NCBI GenBank assembly: GCA_019925105.1
Contig: JAHGAU010000029.1
Location: 620,001 to 684,000, forward strand
DNA from: Niebla homalea
Lineage: Eukaryota > Ascomycota > Lecanoromycetes > Lecanorales > Ramalinaceae
Length of the DNA: 64,000 bases
Direction of reading: 5' to 3'
The notes beneath the pieces are model-generated. The model had not been told where the DNA came from and did not search any database. It was given only the letters and a program-made list of their open reading frames with translations. Positions 53,737 to 64,000 of the stretch are shown here, in pieces. Position 1 is the stretch's first letter, and every line of letters starts with the position of its first letter. A program made the translations under genes and the position numbers.

Positions 53737-56185
53737 TTACGCTCTCTGTCGAATAATGCCCCTTGCTCGTAGTCGTTCGTCGGCGTCAAGCTGCCACTTG
53801 ATTTGGCCCCTTTCATCAGCCTCGCCTTCATTCATCATCTCGTCCCACTCGTCAGCTTCCATGTTCATGACAAGACAGATCTGGGTGGCTCGAGCAAACG
53901 CTTCACGTAAGCTGTAATTGCCACCTTTGACCACCAATCCCACGAGAGCCAGGATGTCCCTCTCCAATCGAGCACCTCCAACTCCGTCCAAACGTCCGTA
54001 GTAACTCCAGATCCGCTTCTCGAGGATTTCCCCAAGATAGGAAGCCATAAGGGACAGCAATTGCTCCCAATTGCGCTCCGTGAGCAGCCGCGAAAGTGGA
54101 TTTGTGACGAGCTGCCAACCCTTGCGGAAGCTCTCTTGCACGAGGTTGTCGGACGAAACCTGATGCCTCCCCTCTATCTCAGCTGTGGCCATCATTTCGT
54201 CCACTTCCTCTTGAGTCATCTGATAATCAATTTCCCGGAAAGCATCCGCAATCATAGGGCGCAGCCGCGGTTTCACGACGTTTCTGAAGACAACGAAATT
54301 GCCATCGCGGATGAGCTCAGAGGCTTTGGCGGTAAAGCTACTCGCAAGTGAGCGCAGATTGCTCGAAACAACGGCCACATCACGATTCAAGGGAAATAAT
54401 TTCGCAATGGAATCCACCATGCCAAACTCCGAGGTGCCAGTGAGCCGCGACTCGACTATTCTCCCTGTGTAGTCTTTTGCCATATCCAGATTGTTTATGA
54501 GAACGACGAAGGCGATTGTGGTGTGTTCCGGTGGCAGGGCTCCTTGGACGGCGCCCTTTGGGTAACTCTCGTCCCTCATTTTCCTTTGTATCATGCCAAT
54601 GAAATCGGAACCAAGCACTCTCGCAATAGTTGGTAAGACGCTAGTGACGACAGAGACTTGCGACGTTGCGAGGCACCGCTCAATCATTTGGTTCACGACG
54701 TACATTACATCATCCACGGCGGAAGTGATATAAGGGGGATTACCTGCTATCGACATGTTGAGGTCAAGAGTGAGCCCTGGAGGTTGCTCGTCTAATTGGA
54801 AAGCTTTCTCAACTGATCGACGGAAGAAAAAGGTGGTCATTGTGTTGAACGGCAGGACAAGCCCATCCTCGACTTTACGGTGCAGGACCGATTCTCTCAA
54901 TAGTAAGGGCATATGCAAACCTTCCAACGCACTTCCAGGGTTCTGTTGTAGTCAGCAAACAGAGGACACGATGAATAAATGGCTCTCTTACGGAGCACTT
55001 GCTTGCGATGAAGATTGCATACAGCGACCATCGACCTAGCATGAGCGCTACTTCGCTTACCAAATTGTCAATCTCCTTGACATCAGTAGCTTCTTCTGTC
55101 CCAGCTTGCTCACCAGATCCTGTTCCTTTTGGTGCTTGCGACCCTTGCCGGGGCGTAGTACTTCTCCCGGTGGGGACGGACAAGAAGCTTTGCACAAGAA
55201 AGGTGAATGCATAAGAGCGGATGTCGGTGAGCTTGCGATCGATGTTACGATCTTCGCTCCACGTATCGAGAATGATGCCTCCCTGCACGTCAGCTTCCAG
55301 TTGCAGCCGTTCGATGACCTTCACCATGCTTCCAGCACCGTAATGACGTTCAACAAGACCACCATGATGCTCTACTATTTGCGCTATGTGCTCAAACAAC
55401 TTGGTCAGTGCATTAGCATAAAAGCGGCCGTCCTTGCATTCTTGACCCTTGCTGCCAGAATTCATGTTTGCTCGGGCCCGAGATGCTACTCCGTGGCAGA
55501 TGTAACGAGCGTAAATGTCTAGTCCCACAGCAGGCTTTCCAATCAAGGGAAATAATTTGAAAAACCGGGTGACCTTGCCACTGTTGCCTTCCGCGGCAGC
55601 TCTTTCGAACTCCCGAAGGAAGAGGGAACGAAGAGATTCAGCAGCGTTTTCCAGGGTCACATGAGGAGGGTCTGGAACATCAGCAGTCGGTACGATCTCT
55701 TCAGCAAAGCTCCCTTCAACAATCTCTTTGGGGATCTCCGCAGCACGATGGAGATATCCAGCGGCAGTCTCCCAATCCTGTGGTGCCCCCATAGATCCTG
55801 TGACGCCAAGGACACATGCCTTGAGCTCGGTCACTTGGTCAACGACGTCAAGAGTGTTCTTAACTCTGGCCTGCTCTAGGTCGAGACGTTTGACAGCCAG
55901 TGAGATCCTCTTCGCGGTTGCAGAAGCGTCTGACAAGACATGACGACTTATAGATCTTGTGGAGACGACTTGAGATCCAGCCTGGCCCCTTAATAAGTCA
56001 AGCCGGCTAAGGTCATGGTCCAAACCTTGTTGTGACTGGAGACATGATTTCAAACGATCCTTTGCCTCCTGCAGCTGTATTTTGGAAGAATCAAGGGATG
56101 ACCTGATAGCAGCAGAAGACGCGGCGTTCGCATGCTGGATATCATGTTCAGACAGTTTAGTTGACGACAGGGAGACAATGTTCAT
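53737..56185 (-). CDS. COG4: Conserved oligomeric Golgi complex subunit 4
   Basis: Two exons, 56185-54992 and 54942-53737, with a 49-base intron; 799 residues. COG4 belongs to lobe A of the COG tether for retrograde vesicles at the Golgi and contacts the SNARE regulator Sly1. The N-terminal 150 residues form a predicted coiled coil (LSRLDLLRGQAGSQVV, ATAKRISLAVKRLDLEQARVK). Then come the highly conserved GVTGSMGAPQDWETAAGYLHRA and RFFKLFPLIGKPAVGLDIY. The second exon contains YVVNQMIERCLAT and the C-terminal domain ending in RATQICLVMNMEADEWDEM and RARGIIRQRA. Divergent from HST2. Confidence 0.93.
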
Positions 56186-56680
56186 TTTAGTTCGACCAAA
56201 ATGAGAACATTGCTGGTAAGCAAGCTCAGTGCAGAAACGCTAGGTGATTAGCATGCGTCGTCATACATACCTATCTCTGCAAAACAATCGTTCCAGAACA
56301 ACTGATCTCTCAAATATGTCTTGAGTGCTGTGAAATTATCGAGTTTGTGGTAAAGCAAGACGCTATCAATCTCGATGCTATCACGTATTGGCCATTTGCA
56401 AAACAATCAAGCATCCTTGGCACTAGAAGGGGTGACCCCCCAAGCGGACAGATCAACATCCGGAAAATCCGACTTTGCCAACCAACCGAACCGCCCTAAG
56501 ACTTATACTAGACTGGGGTCTCCTCTTCTAGCGCCAAGGCATCGCTCTCTTTTTCCACTTCTCGTGACCATTTCCTTGACTCTGCAACTTCCAAGGTCAA
56601 TGTGGACCGTTCTCCGTCCGCTTTCAGCTGTGTGTGGTTGGATTCATCGCGAGATTAGATTAGAGCAGCGCTAAGTCAAG
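56186..56680. other. Intergenic, divergent COG4 / HST2 upstream region
   Basis: 495 bases between divergent starts. A perfect 11-base palindrome with one central base, GGGGTGACCCC, is at 56429-56439. No gene seen. Confidence 0.55.
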
Positions 56681-58014
<1,334 letters not shown>

Positions 58015-58449
58015 GGTGCAGAAGAATCCTCGTCTCAAAGGACCTTTACTGCTAGTATACGATCCATAGGTTTCAAATCCCGGGGCTGCTGGCGTTCGGA
58101 GCAGGCTCCAAACCACGGATGCTGTTGCCCTTCCAGACATTGCAAACCGCTTGTCTGTATTGCTCCTTCCTTTTTACTCAGTTGCAGCCCCTGCCAAATG
58201 TGGGATGTATCCTGAACCCTTTTATGCCACTCTCCCATCCCCCACTTTAGACCACATTGGTACACCCGCAGACCATCGATATTATGACCAAGCATTATTT
58301 GGAGAAGAGAAGCACGCTCATTACAGCAGACATCTTTAAGTGATAGCTCTGATCCTGATCCCTGCTCCCTGGTTTTATACTCACACTGCATTTGTCCTTG
58401 GGCTCCAGCCTAAGCCTTTGTACATTTCCTTGAAACCTATCGTTCCAAA
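58015..58449. other. Intergenic between HST2 and the AGC kinase
   Basis: 435 bases: HST2 3' end and kinase promoter and leader. Nothing else seen. Confidence 0.6.
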
Positions 58450-61400
58450 ATGGGGTTTTCGACGAAAAGGAAATGGCGCAGAGGTTCCAGGAGCCACCAT
58501 GGCAATCAAGACCCGAACAAGGTTCTTCTCGTAGGCCGGTTGCCACAAGACGAGATGATACATCGAATAGCCGATTGCGCTTTTCCTAAAGACGTACCAC
58601 TCAGTGAATCAAGCACAGAGGACGCACAAGAACCATCCAAGCTCAGGGGGATTAGAAAAAGTGGCTCCAGATTTCTCTCCATGGTGGGATTGCAACGAAA
58701 AAGTGGTAAGCTCATGCCCTTCGTGCCTACACACCGCTGACGCCATGCAGATATTCCAGTCCTCACCCAAGAGTCATTGATACCCATCGGCGGAGCCCTG
58801 GACATGGAATTTATGGAGAATACTGCCAGCTCTAATCATTACCACTTGGCGGCATCTGAGGACCAAAGATTCCAACATAGCATCCAATCTGCTCTGTCCT
58901 CGACGCTGGTTCCCGACCCTCCTCACTCATCGTCTCGGAGCCGTGTGCCGGGTTGCTTACTGATTTCTGGAGAAGGATCAGATGTCTCTCGAGCAAAGAC
59001 AACCCATATTCAAAGGCATCTGCCTTTTCCCACATTTGAAGGTCGCTTGAGGAGTAAGGATCCCTCTCAGCCACGCTACACTGCGGCAACCCCGACTTTT
59101 GCACACCAAATATCGCACAAGATCTCTTCGTCCTTCGGAAACCCTACAATAGTGCACAAGCCAAATATGCGTGCTCGCCCAAGTGTGATATCCTTGCACG
59201 AGGATCAGGATGGCCCCAGTGGTCTGGTGAGGTCTAATCAAGTAAAGGTTACTCAGGAAAGCACTACACCACCAAGTTTCCAGTATAGCGGAAGTGCATC
59301 CACTGGAGGGTTTTCTACTGCACCGACCTCCCTGGGCTCACGTTCTCGTTCAACCCCATCAATTCTGCAATGCGAGGCATATAATCAAGCAACCCATGCG
59401 AACATTGTGTCGGCCTCTGCTGACTTTGCCACAAGGGAAAATTCGCTAACACCAATTCAGGAAGCACCGTCCACAAACCCGACCATTCTTACTGTTGAAA
59501 CGACTGCAAATGCAAAGGCGTTTTTGGAAACCCATTATGATCCTATTCTAGCTGGTAACACAACGCCCCGGTCTTTGAGGCGCCGCGATTTCGAAGAAGC
59601 CCTGGAAAGTTGTGCGCTGCCAGAAGATAGACGGCATCTGGAACGGCGAGTGTGGGCTTCAAATGAGAGCGTTCACCTTCGCCAGATTAGAGTACTTAAA
59701 AGTCGGACGAACAGCTTACAAGACCGCTCGGGTGTCTCAATAGCGGGCTACGATGTAATTCGGATACTCGGAAAGGGGAGCTTTGGAGTCGTCCGACTGG
59801 TTCGTGAGAAGGAGCAAGTATCTACCTCCGCTGTACCGAGCCTGAGAACAACACCAATGACTCTCATGGATCCGACTTCCGAAGCAATTTGTCGCTCACC
59901 TGAGGACCATGTACCTGAGCTTTGGGGACCCCAGTCAAACCTGCTCACAGTGTCAACAAGCCGCTTCCCTCCCCAATCGACGCAGGAGGTCTACGCAATG
60001 AAGGTGATCCGAAAGTCGGACATGCTGCGCAATTGTCAAGAAGGCCACTTACGGGCTGAGCGTGACTTCCTAGTAGCATCCGAGAAGTCTAATTGGGTGG
60101 TGCCTCTGGCTGCAAGCTTTCAGGACAACACCAACCTCTATCTTGTTATGGAGTACATGGTTGGTGGTGATTTCCTCGGATTGCTCTTCCGCCGAAACAT
60201 ACTAAAGGAGCGGCATGCGCGGTGGTACATTGCCGAAATGATACTCTGCGTCGAGGAGACCCATCGGCACAGGTGGATCCATAGAGATATCAAGCCAGAC
60301 AATTTCTTGATCTCGGCATCTGGACATCTCAAGATATCCGATTTTGGATTGGCTTTTGATGGGCACTGGTCACATGACCAACGCTTCTACAAGAACAACC
60401 GGAAGAGCCTTATGGATACTTTGGGTATTGAGGTCCGAGGCGATTATGACGACCAAGAGGAGGACAGCAGGAGAGAATCAAAGACGAAACTTGCGAGCAT
60501 CTTGACCGGCCGTACCAGAGCATCGCAAGCTCAGCTGGACGTTCCGTGCGAGAATGAGTCAATCTTATCATGGCGCAATCGCCAATGCAAAAGGAGGATG
60601 GCCACTAGTATTGTTGGCACCAGTCAGTACATGGCACCGGAAGTCATTCGCGGCATTCCCTATGACGGAAGATGTGACTGGTGGAGTATAGGCATCATTC
60701 TTTACGAAGTCAGTGTTCCCAATAGTGGTAACCCTTGCATGTATGGCTTGCTGACCTGGGAATAGTGCCTGTACGGTTTCACGCCATTCGTGTGCGAGAA
60801 CAGGGAGGATACCAAGGCCCGAATTCTTGTAAGCACAGCGAATGTTCCGGTTGATGGTTGAGAATGCTCAGTGCTATTTGTTAGGACAATCGCAACTCCC
60901 TTGTATTTCCTCGAGATATCGAGTACCAGGTCTCAGGCGAGGCAATTGAACTCATCAACGGACTTCTACAGGAGAAGGAGAACCGTTTGTGTTCTAGGAA
61001 GTACTTGCTCAATGATTATCAGCATGCCCGGCACGACTCCACTCGACTTGTCAACAAATTTGCGGACCCCACAGCGGTGAATTACAAGGGCCGTTTCGTA
61101 TATCCCGATGATGCAACCGACATCAAAGATCACGCGTTTTTTAGCCGTATTGCGTGGGATAGACACCATTTGACAAGACCGCCATTCGTCCCGGACGTAG
61201 ACGGCCGGGACGATACCAGGTATTTCGACGAAGAGGAGCCGATCAGTGATGTCGATGATTCTGCGAGCCATGCGGATAGTGAAAACTCTCGAGTCGATGA
61301 AGCGGATCTCGCTGAGTCCAGGAGACAGAACGGGAAAAACCAACAAGGAACTGGTCGCGGGGGGGCCCAATATCAGGCAAACCCTGCGGTCGACGGCGTG

Positions 61401-61631
61401 GAGACATCAAACAAAGAAGGCAAAAAAGCCAAAGCGCAGGGTCAGAAGCGCCCAAGGGATAAGGTACTTCGCGATAAAGAAGTTGGCAGGAAGGCTTTGG
61501 AGCTTAGGAAGAAGGGAAGCTTTATAGGCTATACATACCGTAGGCCCAAGCTTTTGGCATTTGACGATAAGAGGGGTAGACAGCGTCACGCCCGCCGTAG
61601 TTTGATACCGGCTTTCCGGGACGACGCCTAA
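58450..61631 (+). CDS. NDR-like AGC-family Ser/Thr protein kinase with extended N-terminus
   Basis: Four exons: 58450-58705, 58751-60708, 60766-60828 and 60885-61631; 1007 residues; introns of 45, 57 and 56 bases. The first 415 residues are polar and Ser-rich. The kinase has GKGSFGVVRLV (about 422), VYAMKVIRKSDML with the ATP-binding Lys, HRDIKPDNF (about 597), SDFGLAFDGHWS (about 614) and GTSQYMAPEV (about 710). Between DFG and APE lie about 95 extra residues, the NDR/LATS hallmark. The tail has DTRYFDEEEPISDVDD and a hydrophobic-motif-like GSFIGYTYRRP. It differs from COT1/CBK1 by about 60 residues inserted between the Gly loop and the Lys. I think it belongs to a filamentous-fungal side branch; the yeast equivalent is uncertain. 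Tyr, Leu and Arg around the motif suggest upstream kinase control. Confidence 0.85.
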
Positions 61632-62173
61632 GAAGAGCAAGACCACAAGGGAGGACAGGTAGAGCTAGACTGTGAGAACCCAGATCATCTTGATCACTGC
61701 TCTGAGACCGGACCAGTGATGTGAAGTAGTTTCTAAATCTGCATGTAGCACCTCGGATAGCGCATAGCCTTGATTGCATAGCTTCCTCAATACTACCAAG
61801 AATTGTTCTGTTTCGCAGAGGTAATTGCAGATCCGCTACTTCATGTCTTGGTGGTAAGCCTCACAAGCGTGAAACTCAAATCGAGGTTGGCAGTGCATAA
61901 GAACCCAGGTAGTCGTGTCAGAGCTTTTTTCACGAAATTGCGTCGTTCATCGTGGAGGGAGGCGTCAATACAGCTCACTCATGCTCAAGCCGGTCTTCTT
62001 AGGTTAGGGGTGTTTTCGATATTCGTCTGACGACCACCACGACTGATTCTCCCGCGCCTACTAAGCGCGCTCTGATGCGCTGTAGCACACCAGGTAAAGT
62101 GAGTTATCTGACGGGGCTACCATTGAGGCGGCTCGATAGTGTATTGCTGCCTGTAAGCATCTGGCGCATATTA
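61632..62173. other. Intergenic, convergent 3' region of the AGC kinase and TAF1
   Basis: 542 bases between converging stops. Small frames only; no gene seen. Confidence 0.6.
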
Positions 62174-64000
62174 TCACACAGCAGGGGCGCCGGTAGTAAA
62201 GGCTGAAGTACTGAAACCCTCTTCCGGCTTCATTGTGCCGTTAAGCATTGGGCAGAGCCTAGTAGAGGGGTCAATTGAGGTACCAACAATCCACCTGAAG
62301 TAGAGTATTCGAGGCGGCAACCAAAAGACAATCCTAAGCCTACACAGATGATGCTAGGACAAGCTTGGTGCATCAATGCAGAGGGGGGCAGTGCAGACTT
62401 ACTTCTTGTTGGTCTTGATGTGACCCACTTGTCCACAATTAGCACATTTGCGCTGTGTCCCAGCCGACTTGGTTGGAGGGCCGTTGGGCGACGAGGGGGA
62501 GCCTTCAAACTCAGCTGCCCCATCAGTGTGGACACCTTTTTGCTTATCTCGAGCGATGCGACGGTCTTTGTTCCGCTCCAGACGAGCTAGCTCTTTCTTG
62601 AGCCTGGAAGATGGTCAGTCATGACTCTATCACAAGGGATATGCTTCGCCCTACCTTTGCTGTTTGCGCTTATTCTCCTCGTCATCATCCCCAGGTATGA
62701 TATCCAGCACGCTGCGTAGTTGTCAGTATCGAGCTACTCAACAGCTTTCTCTATCTCGGGCGGCCTTACTCCTCATTTGCAGCTGCCTGGGCTCTTCTTC
62801 GCCTCAGGTATTGACGGATAACCCTTGGGTTCCGCACCATTTCCTTTACGGTCTCTTCGTTGCCGTAACGGTCACGGATAACTCGCGTAATTTCCAGTAT
62901 CTTGCCAGTCTGGCTATTAGTGCTCCACTTTGTAGACTGGCTGGCAGTCTCGTCATCTCGATGGCGTCTTGTTCCCCCAGGCTTTCCTTCAGAACGTGGA
63001 GTGCCATTTCCAGCGAACACATCAGATGCCTCACCGAGGTCGTTATCCTCCATCTCGGAGTCAGATTGCTCCAGGGTGGACGAGAGACTTTGTTTCTGCG
63101 CGTCCCAGATCCGTCGAATTGACTCCTCATAGGCCTGCTGCTGGCGAGCCACATTATAGCTATGGCCGCCAGAGTCCTTCATTTTCTTATTGTCAATTCG
63201 CTCGGCAATGCTCTCTCCAATTGCCCGGAAGCCTCCTTTCATTGAAGTCTTGATGAAGCTTAAAGCCTCCCCACGGCCAGAAGGGTCTCCCTCTCCGTGC
63301 AATTGCAGCATTGCCTTGCCTTGAGCGGCGTTGAGGAAGTTACGGGATGTGAACCAAGGCGCAAGCTGTTGTTCTATATTCTCGTCCTCTTTGGCATCTT
63401 CACTCTCGGATGCATCATCGTCGTCTTTGCTGAAACCTGCATCTTGCAAGTGCTGCTGACCCACCTGCATGGATTCCAGTAGGCATACATCCTCAGGCTT
63501 GACCATTGTCCGGACAGAAGCCTCATCGGGGATGGACTCGCCAGCCCTCATTTTCCATTCTTTGTGATCCTTGTCAAACTGCATAAATTCTTTCATCTTT
63601 TGGCGATTCTGCATGTCAGTGGTATCGATGAAATGCTTCGTAACCTCAGACACACTGATCCTGTGGCTCTTGGTCCGGCGAGCGATTCGGTATGATATCA
63701 TCCTAAGTCTGTTCTTGGAAGCAGTAGTAACTTTCCGAGAGTGCGGTCCTGGCACATCGACAATGGGGAGTTCCTGGCCCACTGTGTGCAGGTGGTCCAC
63801 GCCGCGCAAATACCACGATGATCCGTTGATGCCAGTGGCACTTCTGATCACGAGGAAATCAGATTTTTTCGCCTCCTGTCTGAATATTGGCGCCCTATAC
63901 ATTGCATTGTGAATAGCAGGTGTGACTTGCCCCGGGTCGGCGTGCCCGAAGATGGAAAAGGGGCTTTTATCTTGTGTTAATAAGACATTGAGCTCTCCAA
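62174..64000 (-). CDS. TAF1: TFIID subunit TAF1, C-terminal part, truncated by window edge
   Basis: Four exons visible: from beyond 64000 to 62770, then 62711-62655, 62603-62403 and 62258-62174; the last 492 codons including stop. TAF1 is the largest TFIID subunit and binds TBP and promoter DNA. The window starts inside the TAF1-specific domain: PFSIFGHADPGQVTPAIHNAMYRAPIF is followed by FLVIRSATGINGSSWYLR and LRMISYRIARRTKSHRISV. MVRNPRVIRQYLRRRRA and IIPGDDDEENKRKQQRLKKELARLERNKDRR are typical of the second half. A CCHC zinc knuckle, CANCGQVGHIKTNKKLCP, is near the end, with its last Cys supplied by the final exon. No bromodomain follows, as expected in fungi. Introns are 58, 51 and 144 bases. 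Confidence 0.93.

Overview
This is a gene-dense stretch of a nuclear chromosome from a filamentous ascomycete (Pezizomycotina). The evidence is consistent: about 27 protein genes in 64 kb on both strands, short spliceosomal introns (45-212 bases, mostly 45-105) with GTRNGT donors and CTRAY-like branch sites just upstream of the acceptors, and fungal gene types such as a nimT-like CDC25, a zinc-knuckle TAF1, an RCR-type membrane protein, RTG2 and ZIM17. The protein sequences remind me most of Eurotiomycete-like fungi, but I cannot fix the class from the sequence alone. I see no rRNA, tRNA, transposon, CRISPR, virus or biosynthetic cluster.

Layout. 1-1686: N-terminal part of a UBR1 ubiquitin ligase (minus, runs off the left edge). 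3034-3720 PYM. 4010-6000 HEM14. 6433-8082 NAB2. 8584-9602 proteasome subunit PRE2. 10216-11952 an anion:cation symporter of the major facilitator superfamily. 12560-14296 RTG2. 14462-18169 RPA2, the second-largest RNA polymerase I subunit. 18932-19848 ARL8. 20813-21469 an RCR-type membrane adaptor. 21724-22565 the GINS subunit SLD5. 23524-25387 CDC25/nimT. 27328-30472 POL5. 30541-32253 APN1. 32639-36327 a BUB1 kinase. 36836-38752 a conserved-looking unknown protein. 40242-41106 pyroglutamyl peptidase. 41744-42562 LSM12. 43098-45874 cullin-3. 46420-46992 ZIM17. 47244-49068 an SLC35C2-like transporter. 49613-51507 6-phosphogluconate dehydrogenase. 51802-53049 RBM42. 53737-56185 COG4. 56681-58014 HST2. 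58450-61631 an NDR-like AGC kinase. 62174-64000: C-terminal part of TAF1 (minus, runs off the right edge).

The genes are housekeeping genes and do not form one pathway. There are thematic neighbours: cell-cycle and replication control (SLD5, CDC25, APN1, BUB1), RNA polymerase I and ribosome production (RPA2, POL5), ubiquitin and proteasome (UBR1, PRE2, CUL3), and RNA metabolism (PYM, NAB2, LSM12, RBM42). Several pairs are divergent and probably share an upstream region (UBR1/PYM, NAB2/PRE2, APN1/BUB1, CUL3/ZIM17, GND1/RBM42, COG4/HST2); others converge tightly (RTG2/RPA2, POL5/APN1).

I did not find a convincing new system. The points most worth a second look are a BUB1 that also carries the KEN and ABBA-like motifs of MAD3, an unusual second cysteine in the CDC25 catalytic loop, two GC-AG introns, a 20-base exon in ARL8, two possible start exons for 6-phosphogluconate dehydrogenase, and the unknown protein with one compact Trp-rich block. 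Exon boundaries were worked out by hand from splice signals, reading frame and family resemblance; every multi-exon model below gives a coding length divisible by three.
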